This document shows, piece after piece, positions 1 through 8,093 of a stretch of 64,000 nucleotides of DNA. Within the stretch, counting starts at the first letter, position 1; each line of letters starts with the position of its first letter. Source of the stretch: Pseudomonadota bacterium (GTDB lineage Bacteria > Desulfobacterota > Desulfobulbia > Desulfobulbales > SURF-16); assembly GCA_018897105.1 (NCBI GenBank), contig JAHILF010000141.1, positions 1 through 64,000 on the forward strand, written 5' to 3'. Under the pieces are notes generated by a model, which saw only the letters and a program-made list of their open reading frames with translations, was not told the origin of the DNA and searched no databases. The position numbers were made by a program, and so were the translations under genes.

Positions 1-135
1 ATATCCGACGGGTATCAAAGTAACCGACGAAGAACTCGAAACTATACGTATCTTGCGTGAAGATTTTCATGGCGAGTGGAATTATTCAATCGTCCCCACT
101 GGAAGCTAAGTGGCCATGTTATTATTTTACAGCTC
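1..135 (+). mobile_element. Right end of an ISAzo13-like insertion sequence (cut by the window edge)
   Basis: The first ~135 bases are the 3' end of a transposase gene and the element's outer end. The boundary is inferred: nif homology on the minus strand stops around 133-140, and the bases here (TTATTTTACAGCTCC) look like an insertion-sequence terminus. The other end lies outside the window, so the terminal inverted repeat and target duplication cannot be checked. Confidence 0.6.
2..109 (+). CDS. ISAzo13-family transposase, C-terminal fragment (5' cut by window)
   Basis: Frame 2 is open from the window edge to a TAA at 107-109 and encodes 35 residues containing GIKVTDEELETI and DFHGEWNYSIVP. 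The tail pattern DFHGEWNYxI-P is what I recall as the extreme C-terminus of ISAzo13-family DDE transposases. Only this tail is visible, so catalytic residues and intactness cannot be judged. The ORF track misses it because there is no start codon in the window. The element lies head-on against the truncated NifX-like gene on the minus strand. Confidence 0.7.
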   Translation, partial: YPTGIKVTDEELETIRILREDFHGEWNYSIVPTGS

Positions 136-316
136 CTAAGTCAAAACGGGCCGCATCAAACTGGTGGGATTTGTCGCCGGTTGACAGGCAGGAAATCTTC
201 CTTTCCGTGACCTTGGTCACACCAGCCGTGCCCGCCTCATAGATCAGAAAGCGTTCCGCCTTGCCGAAATGGTCATTGACATTCTTGCCGTCAGTGGAAA
301 CGATCCCTATTTGCAT
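122..316 (-). pseudogene. NifX/NifB C-terminal-like FeMo-cofactor-binding protein, truncated by the IS
   Basis: The frame starts at an ATG with a strong ribosome site (AAAGGAGGAGAAGAA) and encodes 64 residues beginning MQIGIVSTDGKNVNDHFGKA. This is the N-terminal half of the Nitro_FeMo-Co (NifX/NafY/NifB-tail) fold, which binds iron-sulfur cofactor precursors; the VNDHFGKAERFLIYE stretch is typical. Family members are about 100-130 residues. Here the family-like sequence stops after FDAARFD and the last residues (LGAVK) appear to come from insertion-sequence DNA. It is last in the nifE-nifN-nifB direction, 166 bases beyond nifB. I call it disrupted rather than a naturally short protein because the transposase tail abuts it directly. 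Confidence 0.75.
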
Positions 317-358
317 TTCTTCTCCTCCTTTGTGATTGACTGTCTCGCGAAACTAATA

Positions 359-455
359 ATTTACCACAGAGCACACAGAGTCAACAAAGATAACTGACTG
401 TAATAAAAGATATTTCTCTTTTGGTTCTGTGTGCTCTGTGGTGAAAAAAAGACTT
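359..455. repeat. ~95-bp palindromic dispersed repeat, copy 1 (CACAGAG family)
   Basis: The arms TTACCACAGAGCACACAGAG and CTGTGTGCTCTGTGGTGAA form a long imperfect inverted repeat around a core containing CTGACTGTAATAAAAGATAT. A second copy lies at 55311-55405 and is alignable arm to arm, including the core and the flanking AAAAAAGACTTT. It sits between nifB and the NifX-like gene. No coding capacity; MITE-like or REP-like. Confidence 0.8.
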
Positions 456-482
456 TGATTCTTGTCCGTTTTTCCCCGGGCA

Positions 483-1754
483 TCAACCGCAGCCGGTTCC
501 GCCGCCGGTGCAGGCACCTTTTGAGGTGCATTTGTTCTGGCGGCCCTTGAGCTTGCTCAGATCCTTGCCGCTGTATACTGCTTCAAGCCCCATCTCGATA
601 AAGCCGCTCATGGTCACCGGCTTCACCCCCATTTTGCTGAGGATTTCCTTCGGCGCTTCCCCCAGGTCATTGACCAGCACCGCCCGGCAGTCCCTGAGGG
701 ACCGGGCCAGGTTATGCCATCTCTGCGGACCGCCGCCAGGCAGGGACGCGGGCCGTTCCTCAACCATGTTGAAGGTGCCGTCCTCTTTTTGCTCCCAGAT
801 CTGAAAAAGGTTCGCCTCACCCAGATGCTGGTTGACCAGCACACCCTCAAGGGTGGCCACCGCCACATAGGGCCTGTCCTGTTCAGTAACAGGGGGCAGG
901 GAGGCGCAGGCAGACAGGCAGCCGTGCATTTCTTTGCTCTGGTCATGGCCGAGCAGGCCCACGGCATCGGCCCGGCAGCGGGTGCAATGCCGCATCTGGG
1001 GCAGGTATTTCTCCGCCTTTTTGCGTAGCGTCGCCATTTTCTGTTTGCTGGGTTCCGGGATATCGGCAAAGGGGGTGTCCACATTGGGGAACATGGCCAT
1101 GCAGTTAAAGAGATCCGCGCCCAGCTCAGCCATTTTTTTAGCCACCTCTTCTATATGATGATCATTAATGCCCGGGATGGCAATGGTGTTGATCTTGACG
1201 GTGATATCGTGTTCCTTCAGCTTGGTGATGGCCTTGAGTTGTCTGGCGAGGATGAGTTCCGCGGCCTGGATACCGCGGTACACCACGTTGCCGTCCCGCA
1301 CCCATCCGTAAATGTTTTTGATCACATTAGGGTCGACGCCGTTCACCGTCACCGTGACATGGGAGACGTCCAGCTCGGCCAGGGCCTCAACATGGGGGGC
1401 CAGGTTCATGCCATTGCTGGCCAGACAGAGAATCATGTGCGGGTATTTCTCCCGGATCAGCCGCATGGTCTCCAGGGTTTCCTCGGAATTGGCAAAGGGA
1501 TCGCCAGGGCCTGCGATGCCGGCCACCGAAATGCGGGGCTCTCTTTCCAGCACCTTGTCCATGTAAGTGAGGGCCTGCTGCGGGGTGAGTATGGTGCTGG
1601 TTACGCCGGGTCGCGATTCGTTGACACAGTCATATTTCCGGTTACAGTAATTGCATTTGATATTGCATTTCGGGGCAACCGGCAGATGAACCCGGCCGAA
1701 TTGGCCCTTTACCTTGGCATTAAAACAGGGATGGTGACTGTAGTCTTTTTTCAT
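483..1754 (-). CDS. nifB: FeMo-cofactor biosynthesis radical SAM protein NifB
   Basis: NifB uses S-adenosylmethionine chemistry to fuse two 4Fe-4S clusters into the carbide-containing NifB-co, the precursor of FeMo-co. The 423-residue protein has the radical-SAM motif CNIKCNYC (residues ~33-40), IAGPGDPFAN, the later cluster cysteines HCTRC, and a C-terminal NifX-like domain (NQHLGEANLFQIW). The end is Gly/Cys-rich (TGGGTGCG). The track starts at a TTG 15 codons upstream, but the ATG at 1754 is preceded by GGAG six bases away and gives the usual start MKKDYSHHPCF, so I prefer it. It is third in nifE-nifN-nifB and is the catalytically complete counterpart of the degenerate NifB-like gene at 19750. 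Confidence 0.96.
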   Translation of the reverse strand: MKKDYSHHPCFNAKVKGQFGRVHLPVAPKCNIKCNYCNRKYDCVNESRPGVTSTILTPQQALTYMDKVLEREPRISVAGIAGPGDPFANSEETLETMRLIREKYPHMILCLASNGMNLAPHVEALAELDVSHVTVTVNGVDPNVIKNIYGWVRDGNVVYRGIQAAELILARQLKAITKLKEHDITVKINTIAIPGINDHHIEEVAKKMAELGADLFNCMAMFPNVDTPFADIPEPSKQKMATLRKKAEKYLPQMRHCTRCRADAVGLLGHDQSKEMHGCLSACASLPPVTEQDRPYVAVATLEGVLVNQHLGEANLFQIWEQKEDGTFNMVEERPASLPGGGPQRWHNLARSLRDCRAVLVNDLGEAPKEILSKMGVKPVTMSGFIEMGLEAVYSGKDLSKLKGRQNKCTSKGACTGGGTGCG

Positions 1755-1796
1755 GACAAGCTCCGGAATCTGATATTGATAAATGTGATTATTGTT

Positions 1797-1862
1797 CAAA
1801 CGTTCCAGCGTTCCAGCGTTCCAGAGCGTTCCAGCGTTTGAACGTTTGCACGCTGAAACGTT
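1797..1862. repeat. Degenerate CGTTYVARCG minisatellite in the nifN-nifB gap
   Basis: Back-to-back variants of CGTTCCAGCG, GCGTTTGAACG and CACGCTGAAACG fill the whole gap between nifN and nifB. Related tracts lie at 3241-3270, 22434-22490 and 24912-25003, all in junctions of the nif operons. The TTG that opens the long nifB ORF in the track is inside this tract, another reason to reject that start. Confidence 0.8.
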
Positions 1863-1864
1863 TT

Positions 1865-3223
1865 TTACATATAGCTGTAGCCCACGGTGGAGTCGTTCTG
1901 CTTTTTCTCGATCAGGCTGTTGACCACCAGATCAAAGAGCTGTTGCGTCCCACGGTAACCCAGGTGGATGATGCGCTGGCCGCCGATCCGATCATGGATG
2001 GGAAACCCAACCCGGATGAGTGGTATGTTCAGTTTACGAGCCAGGGGATAACCCTTGCTGTGGCCGACCAGCAGATCCGGGCCTAAGGTTTCCGCCTCTT
2101 CGGCGATATCAAAAAAATCCATGCCCTCGTAAGCCTTGGGCTGCTCGGCCAGCACGCCGTCGGTGACCGCGGCGATGGCCTCGGCAAAATGACCGCTCCT
2201 GCCTCCGGTAGCGCAGAGGATGGGCGTTACGCCGATTTCTGCGAGCCAAGAGGTCAGGCCCACCACCATATCCTCTTCGCCATAGATAATGGCCTTTTTG
2301 CCGAACACATACTTGTGGGCGTCCACATAGGCATCCACCAGACGGCCGCGTTCATCTGCATACTTTGCCGGTGTCGTGCGTCCGCTGAGGGTTTCCAGAC
2401 AGGCAAAGAAACGGTCAGTCTCGCTGATGCCCATGGGCAGACCCAGCCGGTGACTTCTCATGCCAAATTTCTGCTTAAGAACGGTGGCACCGGTTCTGGT
2501 CTTGCCCAGGGTGCGGCCGAACTCAACGGTCGCTTTGGCCCCGCCCATCTGCCGGATGGATTCAAGGGGGGTGCCGCCGCCGGGAATTTTTTCGTACTCA
2601 AGCATGGCCGGGCCGTCCATGCTTGTCGACAGATCGGGCAGCATGGTTGTCTTGATGCCGAAATCATCCATGATCTCCTGCAGGTAGCGGTAATCAGCCG
2701 ACGAGACAAAGCCGGGCAGCAGGTTGACGGTATCGTTGGTCACCGCAGGACTTAGGGCAAGCTGGTCAACAGCGGCGGCCACTGCGGCGTGGAAGCCTTC
2801 CATGTGGGTGCCGGAATAGCTCGGGGTGGAGACATGCACCAGCAGCGGCCTGTTTGCTGCTTCGGTTTCCCGTTTGTATTCTTTGATAATCATCGGCACA
2901 TCATCGCCGATGGTCTCGGTGAGACAGGTGGTGGCAATGCCGATCATCTGCGGCTGGTATTTTTTAGTGACATTGGTCAGACCCTGCTTCAGATTGGCTG
3001 CTCCGCCATAGATTGCATGCTTTTCGCTGAGTGATGACGAGGCGATATCAATGGGTTCATTATAATGGCTGATAATGTAACGCCGCATATAGGTGGCGCA
3101 GCCCTGGGAGCCGTGCAGATAGGGGACGGTGCCCTCCATGCCGCGGAAGGCCAGGGAGGCGCCCAGGGGTTTGCACAGTTTGCAGGCATTGGTCGTTGAT
3201 ATGTAGTTGGGCATTTTGGTCAT
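1865..3223 (-). CDS. nifN: Nitrogenase iron-molybdenum cofactor biosynthesis protein NifN
   Basis: NifN is the beta-like subunit of the NifEN scaffold on which NifB-co matures to FeMo-co. The 452-residue sequence shows the oxidoreductase/nitrogenase component 1 pattern: CKPLGASLAFRGMEGTVPYL near the N-terminus, LHGSQGCATYMRR around residue 38-50 (P-cluster-type Cys position), and TTCLTETIGDDVPMI around 98-112. It resembles NifK but is shorter and has the NifN-type opening with no long N-terminal extension. The ATG at 3223 has an AGGAGA site seven bases away. It lies 19 bases after nifE. Confidence 0.96.
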   Translation of the reverse strand: MTKMPNYISTTNACKLCKPLGASLAFRGMEGTVPYLHGSQGCATYMRRYIISHYNEPIDIASSSLSEKHAIYGGAANLKQGLTNVTKKYQPQMIGIATTCLTETIGDDVPMIIKEYKRETEAANRPLLVHVSTPSYSGTHMEGFHAAVAAAVDQLALSPAVTNDTVNLLPGFVSSADYRYLQEIMDDFGIKTTMLPDLSTSMDGPAMLEYEKIPGGGTPLESIRQMGGAKATVEFGRTLGKTRTGATVLKQKFGMRSHRLGLPMGISETDRFFACLETLSGRTTPAKYADERGRLVDAYVDAHKYVFGKKAIIYGEEDMVVGLTSWLAEIGVTPILCATGGRSGHFAEAIAAVTDGVLAEQPKAYEGMDFFDIAEEAETLGPDLLVGHSKGYPLARKLNIPLIRVGFPIHDRIGGQRIIHLGYRGTQQLFDLVVNSLIEKKQNDSTVGYSYM

Positions 3224-3240
3224 GGGATCTTCTCCTGATG

Positions 3241-3270
3241 TTTCAGCGCTTGAACGTTTGATCGTTTCCT
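3241..3270. repeat. CGTTTGAACG-type minisatellite at the nifE 3' end
   Basis: A short tract (CAGCGCTTGAACGTTTGATCG) of the same family as 1797-1862 overlaps the end of nifE. Read in the nifE frame it encodes the last residues (QTFKR) and the stop codon. The repeat therefore forms the native C-terminus rather than only occupying the gap. Confidence 0.65.
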
Positions 3271-4610
3271 TTCGTATTGCGGGGCACGAATTTCCATACC
3301 GGGCTCATGACCGATGAATAGACCTCCCGGGCAAAATTGAGCATGCCGGTAAAGCCGGCCAGTGCCTCTTTACGTTCATGGTTGTGGTCGCAGAATCCCA
3401 CCCCCAGTTTGTAGGCGATGGGTCGCTCCTTCACCCCGCCGACAAAGACATCCACTTCCTTTTCCTTGAGAAAGGAGGTTAGCTCCAGGGGATTGGAGTC
3501 ATCAACAATGATGGTGCCGGGGTCAGTGATGGCCTCAAGCTCCTGATAGTCTTCCGTGGTACCGGTCTGGGAACCCACCATCACCACATCCATGCCGATG
3601 AGGCGAAAGGCCTTGACCAGGGAAAAGGCCTTGAAGGAGCCGCCCACGTATATGGCTGCTTTTTTGCCGGTCAGGGCCTTTTTGTACTTCTGCAGCTCCG
3701 GATAGATTTTCTGCACCTCCTCCTGGATCAATAGACGTGTACGTTCCATGATGTCCGGGTCCTTAAAGAAGCGGGCCACATCGTACAGGGCCTCGGACAT
3801 ATCCTCGATGCCGAAATAGGAGACGCGCATGGAGGGGGTGCCGTATTTCTCTTCCATCATGTTGGCCAGATCCATGGTGGCCCCGGAACACTGCACTACG
3901 TTCAGGGCGGCGCCATGGGCCCGGCAGATATCGCCGATGCGGCCGTCGCCGGTGATGTTGGCCACCACCTCGATGCCCATGCGCCGGAAATACTCGCGCA
4001 CCATCCAGATCTCCCCGGCCAGGTTGAAGTCGCCGAGGATGTTGATGCTGTATTTGGATATGCCGCTGGTGTCGCCGGTGCCGATCAAGCGGAACATGGC
4101 ATTGCAGGCAGCCTTGTAGCCGGAGCGTTTGTTGCCCTTGAAACCCTCGGATTGCACTGGAATAACCGGGATGCCTTTCTCTTCGGTCACCCTGCGGCAG
4201 ACCGCTTCCAGGTCGTCACCGATGATGCCCACGATGCAGGTGGAGTAGACAAAGGCCGCCTTGGGGCTGTGCCGGTCAATGAGCTCATGCAGCGCGCTTT
4301 CCAGCTTTTTTTCGCCGCCGAAAATCACGTCCCGTTCCTGCAGGTCGGTGGAGAAGCTCAGGCGGTGCAGTTCCGGGCCGGAGGACAGGGCGCCGCGGAT
4401 ATCCCAGGTATAGACCGCGCAGCCGATTGGGCCATGCACCAGATGCAGGGCATCGGCAATGGGGTAGAGGACGACCCTGGAACCACAGAAGACACAGGCC
4501 CGCTGGCTGACCGCGCCGGCCAGGCTGTCCTTGTTGCAGGTAATTTCAAAGGTTGATTCCCCCTTGCGGTAAATCTGCGTTTCTCTTTCTTTTAAGGCAG
4601 TTGTTTCCAT
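3243..4610 (-). CDS. nifE: Nitrogenase iron-molybdenum cofactor biosynthesis protein NifE
   Basis: NifE is the alpha-like scaffold subunit pairing with NifN. The 455-residue protein has CVFCGSRVVLYPIADALHLVHGPIGCAVYTWD near the N-terminus (cluster-ligating Cys positions) and YSTCIVGIIGDDLEAVC further on, matching NifD/NifE architecture. The track's 667-residue ORF runs upstream through the promoter; the true start is the ATG at 4610 (METTALKERE), with AGGGAT nine bases before it and homology beginning just after. It heads nifE-nifN-nifB behind a sigma-54 promoter about 75 bases upstream. The last few residues are encoded by an intergenic-type repeat. Confidence 0.96.
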   Translation of the reverse strand: METTALKERETQIYRKGESTFEITCNKDSLAGAVSQRACVFCGSRVVLYPIADALHLVHGPIGCAVYTWDIRGALSSGPELHRLSFSTDLQERDVIFGGEKKLESALHELIDRHSPKAAFVYSTCIVGIIGDDLEAVCRRVTEEKGIPVIPVQSEGFKGNKRSGYKAACNAMFRLIGTGDTSGISKYSINILGDFNLAGEIWMVREYFRRMGIEVVANITGDGRIGDICRAHGAALNVVQCSGATMDLANMMEEKYGTPSMRVSYFGIEDMSEALYDVARFFKDPDIMERTRLLIQEEVQKIYPELQKYKKALTGKKAAIYVGGSFKAFSLVKAFRLIGMDVVMVGSQTGTTEDYQELEAITDPGTIIVDDSNPLELTSFLKEKEVDVFVGGVKERPIAYKLGVGFCDHNHERKEALAGFTGMLNFAREVYSSVMSPVWKFVPRNTKGNDQTFKR

Positions 4611-4685
4611 AGTGATCCCTGGTGAAAATGACTGAAAGGTGATTATGTCGCAGTGGCTGTTTAGTCCTGTTTGATCACTGGTTAA

Positions 4686-4700
4686 GCAACCGGTGTGCCA
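4686..4700 (-). promoter_or_regulatory. Sigma-54 (-24/-12) promoter of nifENB
   Basis: The minus strand reads TGGCACACCGGTTGC, an exact match to TGGCAC-N5-TTGC with correct GG/GC spacing. The expected transcription start is about 60-65 bases upstream of the nifE ATG. Such promoters need an enhancer-binding activator, here presumably the NifA encoded at 26403, and the RpoN encoded at 41443. Confidence 0.93.
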
Positions 4701-4798
4701 TGAGAAATTATGATGACAAAAGTGCGTGATTACAATGCGTTGCGCGGTGAAGACGGTTTTGCCGTGCATTGGTGCAGTCCGGCACAGACCTCGACATT

Positions 4799-4814
4799 TG
4801 TCGGAAAGGTTACA
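4799..4814. promoter_or_regulatory. NifA upstream activator site for nifENB
   Basis: TGTCGGAAAGGTTACA matches the NifA consensus TGT-N10-ACA and lies about 100 bases upstream of the -24 element, a normal looping distance. The same arrangement and spacing occurs at nifH. Confidence 0.82.
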
Positions 4815-5033
4815 AAAATGAAGGAGGGGGACAATTTTGTCGGAGGTGCCGTGGAAAAATGAGAATATTCCCGATGATGTCAGGATAATTCTGCTGGAGT
4901 ACGGCCAAAAAGAGGGAATATGCGCTTGAACATTGCGCAGATAGCGGGTATTTACTGCATAAATCTTTTGCGCAGTTGAGTATGTTTTTGCTGGAGTAAA
5001 GCTTATGCCTTGGCCATCGGGAGAAGAGTAAAC

Positions 5034-8000
5034 ATGGATAACCGATTTTTCGAAAAGCCTATTCTCAACTCCCCCTATGTCGATCCGGTCCGGCACTGGG
5101 AGCTTGATGATCAGGGCCAGCCGACGCAAAAGATTGTTGAGAACCGCCGGCCCGCCAAGTTTATCACCCCTATTCCCAAACCAAGAAAGCGGCAGGGCAA
5201 GGCGATCCAGCAAAGCCTTTTTGCCGTGCATGATTTGACATCCCAAACCCAGCAGTACGACCCCACCTCAATCATCAATGAACTTCGCAGGCATGTCGAC
5301 CAGTGGCGAAGCCGGCAGAACCCCGGTGACTGGCAGGTAACCCCTGAAACCGCTCGTCTGCTCCAGCACTGGCGGCACCACCGTTTCAGTTCAATAAGGC
5401 CGTTCTTCTGTCAGGTCGAGGCGGTTGAAACCGCCATCTGGTTGACCGAGGTGGCTCCAAAAATCGGCAAGGGCGGCACCCGTTTTATCGAGCACCTGGC
5501 CAGCGCCAACCATGATGCCAATCCCGAATTGCTGCGCTTGGCCCTGAAACTTGCCACCGGCGCGGGCAAAACCACGGTCATGGCCATGCTGATCGCCTGG
5601 CAGACCATCAACGCCGTGCGCCGCCCCGCCAGCAAAAAGTTCAGCCGCGGCTTTCTGATCGTCACCCCCGGCATTACCATCCGTGACCGTTTGCGCGTTT
5701 TGCAGCCCAATGATCCGGACAGCTATTACCAGAGCCGGGAGCTGATTCCCCACGATATGTTGGGAGATCTGGAGCGAGCCAAGATCGTCATCACCAACTA
5801 CCACGCCTTTAAGCTCCGGGAGCGGCTGGAGCTTTCCAAGGGAGGCAGACTGCTGCTGCAGGGGCGCGGCGGTGAAGAGTTGCACACCCTGGAAACCGAG
5901 GGGCAGATGCTCCAGCGGGTGATGCCGGACCTGATGGGCATGAAAAACATTATTGCCATCAATGACGAGGCCCATCACTGCTACCGGGAAAAGCCGGGTG
6001 ACGAGGAAGAGGAAAAGCTGAAAGGCGACGAACGCAAAGAGGCGGAAAAGAACAACGAGGCCGCCCGCCTCTGGATTTCCGGACTTGAAATCGTCAACCG
6101 CAAACTCGGCCTGAGTCGGGTCCTCGATCTTTCGGCCACCCCGTTTTTTCTCAGTGGCTCCGGTTATGCCGAGGGCACTCTCTTTCCCTGGACCATGAGT
6201 GATTTTTCCCTTATGGATGCCATCGAATGCGGCATTGTCAAACTGCCTCGGGTGCCGGTGGCCCAGAACCTGCCCGGCGATGAAATGCCCATGTTCCGCA
6301 ATCTCTGGGAGCATATTCGCAAGGATATGCCCAAAAAAGGGCGCGGCAAGGCGAAGGATCTTGATCCCCTCAGTTTGCCGGTCAGGTTGCAGACCGCTTT
6401 GGAAGCACTTTACGGTCATTACGAAAAAACCTTCCAGCTCTGGCAGCAGGAAGGAATTTCGGTGCCGCCCTGCTTCATCGTGGTCTGCCAGAATACCTCC
6501 ATCTCCAAGCTGGTGTATGACTTCATCTCCGGTTTCCATCGTAAGAATGAGGACGGCACCAGCACCCTGGAAAACGGCCGGCTGGCTCTGTTTCGCAACT
6601 TCGATGAACACGGCAACCAACTGGGGCGGCCCCGCACCCTGCTGATTGACAGCGAGCAGCTTGAATCAGGCGATGCTCTGGACAGCAATTTCCGCAAAAT
6701 GGCAGCCGATGAAATCGATCGCTTCCGGCGCGAGATCGTCGAGCGCACCGGTGACCTCCGTCAGGCCGAGAACCTTACCGATCAGGACCTGTTGCGCGAG
6801 GTCATGAACACCGTGGGCAAAGAGGGGCGCCTGGGTGAATCGATCCGCTGCGTGGTCTCGGTCTCCATGCTCACCGAGGGTTGGGACGCCAACACCGTTA
6901 CCCATGTCCTCGGGGTGCGCGCTTTCGGCACCCAGCTGCTCTGCGAGCAGGTCATCGGCCGGGCTCTGCGCCGTCAGTCCTATGACCTGAACGAGGAGGA
7001 TCTGTTCAATGTTGAATATGCCGATGTGCTGGGCATTCCCTTTGACTTCACCGCCAAGCCGGTGGTGGCCCCTCCCCAGCCGCCCCGGGAAACGGTGCAG
7101 GTCAAGGCGGTGCGCCCGGATCGCGACCACCTGGAAATCCGTTTCCCCCGGGTGGCAGGCTACCGGGTGGAACTGCCGGAAGAAAGGCTGACCGCCGAGT
7201 TCAACGACGATTCCGTGCTGGAGCTTTCTCCGGATATTGTTGGTCCTTCCATCACCATGAATGCCGGTATTATCGGCGAGGCGGTCGATCTGAGCCTGAA
7301 GCATCTCGAAGATATGCGCCGTTCCACCCTGCTGTTTCATCTCACCCAGCGTTTGCTTTATACCAAATGGCGCGACCCCGGCGAGGAACCCAAACTTCAC
7401 CTCTTCGGCCAGTTGAAACGAATCACCAAACAGTGGCTCGATACCTGTCTGGTCTGCAAGGGGAGTACCTATCCGGCCCAGCTCATGTATCAGGAACTGG
7501 CGGACATGGCCTGCGAGCGCATCACCGCTGCCATCACCAGGGCGGAACAAGGCAACCGGCCCATCAAGGCGGTACTCGATCCCTACAACCCGGTCGGTTC
7601 CACCAGCCACGTCAACTTCAACACCTCCAAGAAAGACCGCTGGCAGACCGATGCCCGTTTTTGTCACGTTAACTGGGTGGTGCTGGACAGCGGCTGGGAG
7701 GCGGAATTCTGCCGGGTGGCCGAATCCCACGCCAAGGTCAAGGCCTACGTCAAGAACCACAACCTCGGGCTGGAAGTGCCGTACCGCTATGGCTCGGAGA
7801 CGCGTACCTACATTCCTGATTTCATTGTAATGGTGGACGATGGACAGGGCGATGATGACCCTCTCCACCTCATCGTTGAGATCAAGGGCTACCGCCGTGA
7901 GGACGCCAAGGAAAAGAAGTCCACCATGGAAACCTACTGGGTGCCGGGGGTAAACAACCTGGAGCACTATGGTAGGTGGGCCTTTGCCGAGTTCACCGAG

Positions 8001-8093
8001 GTCTACCGGATTGAGACGGATTTCGAGGCCAGGGTGGAGGAACGGTTCAATCAAATAATTGCGGAAAGGGTAAAGAGTGAAGGTAGTTTATGA
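5034..8093 (+). CDS. Type III-like restriction endonuclease, helicase/nuclease (Res) subunit
   Basis: A 1019-residue superfamily 2 helicase-nuclease that would cleave unmodified DNA together with the methyltransferase encoded downstream. Motif I is ATGAGKTTV (~residue 180), motif II INDEAHHCY, motif III DLSATPFF, and motif VI-like EQVIGRALRR. The C-terminus has a PD-(D/E)xK nuclease pattern, YIPDFIV followed by LIVEIKGYR. It resembles Res proteins sometimes annotated BPTD_3080-like (recalled, not searched). The ATG at 5034 (MDNRFFEKP) is preferred to the TTG at 5010. It overlaps the Bro-N gene by four bases (ATGA). The last residues (RVKSEGSL) are encoded by the AGAGTGAA repeat that recurs in this island. 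Confidence 0.87.
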   Translation: MDNRFFEKPILNSPYVDPVRHWELDDQGQPTQKIVENRRPAKFITPIPKPRKRQGKAIQQSLFAVHDLTSQTQQYDPTSIINELRRHVDQWRSRQNPGDWQVTPETARLLQHWRHHRFSSIRPFFCQVEAVETAIWLTEVAPKIGKGGTRFIEHLASANHDANPELLRLALKLATGAGKTTVMAMLIAWQTINAVRRPASKKFSRGFLIVTPGITIRDRLRVLQPNDPDSYYQSRELIPHDMLGDLERAKIVITNYHAFKLRERLELSKGGRLLLQGRGGEELHTLETEGQMLQRVMPDLMGMKNIIAINDEAHHCYREKPGDEEEEKLKGDERKEAEKNNEAARLWISGLEIVNRKLGLSRVLDLSATPFFLSGSGYAEGTLFPWTMSDFSLMDAIECGIVKLPRVPVAQNLPGDEMPMFRNLWEHIRKDMPKKGRGKAKDLDPLSLPVRLQTALEALYGHYEKTFQLWQQEGISVPPCFIVVCQNTSISKLVYDFISGFHRKNEDGTSTLENGRLALFRNFDEHGNQLGRPRTLLIDSEQLESGDALDSNFRKMAADEIDRFRREIVERTGDLRQAENLTDQDLLREVMNTVGKEGRLGESIRCVVSVSMLTEGWDANTVTHVLGVRAFGTQLLCEQVIGRALRRQSYDLNEEDLFNVEYADVLGIPFDFTAKPVVAPPQPPRETVQVKAVRPDRDHLEIRFPRVAGYRVELPEERLTAEFNDDSVLELSPDIVGPSITMNAGIIGEAVDLSLKHLEDMRRSTLLFHLTQRLLYTKWRDPGEEPKLHLFGQLKRITKQWLDTCLVCKGSTYPAQLMYQELADMACERITAAITRAEQGNRPIKAVLDPYNPVGSTSHVNFNTSKKDRWQTDARFCHVNWVVLDSGWEAEFCRVAESHAKVKAYVKNHNLGLEVPYRYGSETRTYIPDFIVMVDDGQGDDDPLHLIVEIKGYRREDAKEKKSTMETYWVPGVNNLEHYGRWAFAEFTEVYRIETDFEARVEERFNQIIAERVKSEGSL
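8064..8083. repeat. AGAGTGAA-type repeat unit at the 3' end of the restriction gene
   Basis: GAAAGGGTAAAGAGTGAAGG is a single degenerate unit of the repeat seen at 8921, 9347, 11126 and 11651. It is read in frame as the C-terminus of the Res subunit. Confidence 0.5.

Larger units (their letters stand above)
4611..5033. other. Divergent intergenic region between nifE and the restriction gene
   Basis: About 420 bases with no credible gene. It holds the nifE sigma-54 promoter (4686-4700) and a NifA-type site (4799-4814). The ORF-track extension of nifE across it is not supported by homology. No sigma-70 promoter for the rightward defence genes could be picked with confidence. Confidence 0.7.

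Noticed and set aside
4611-5246. N-terminal extension of nifE to 667 residues
   Set aside because: The extension crosses the sigma-54 promoter and NifA site, is not NifE-like, and the internal ATG at 4610 has a ribosome site.
5391-8054. Long minus-strand ORFs (409 and 462 residues) opposite the restriction gene
   Set aside because: They are antisense shadows of a gene with clear helicase and nuclease motifs, and their translations have no recognisable domain or membrane pattern.
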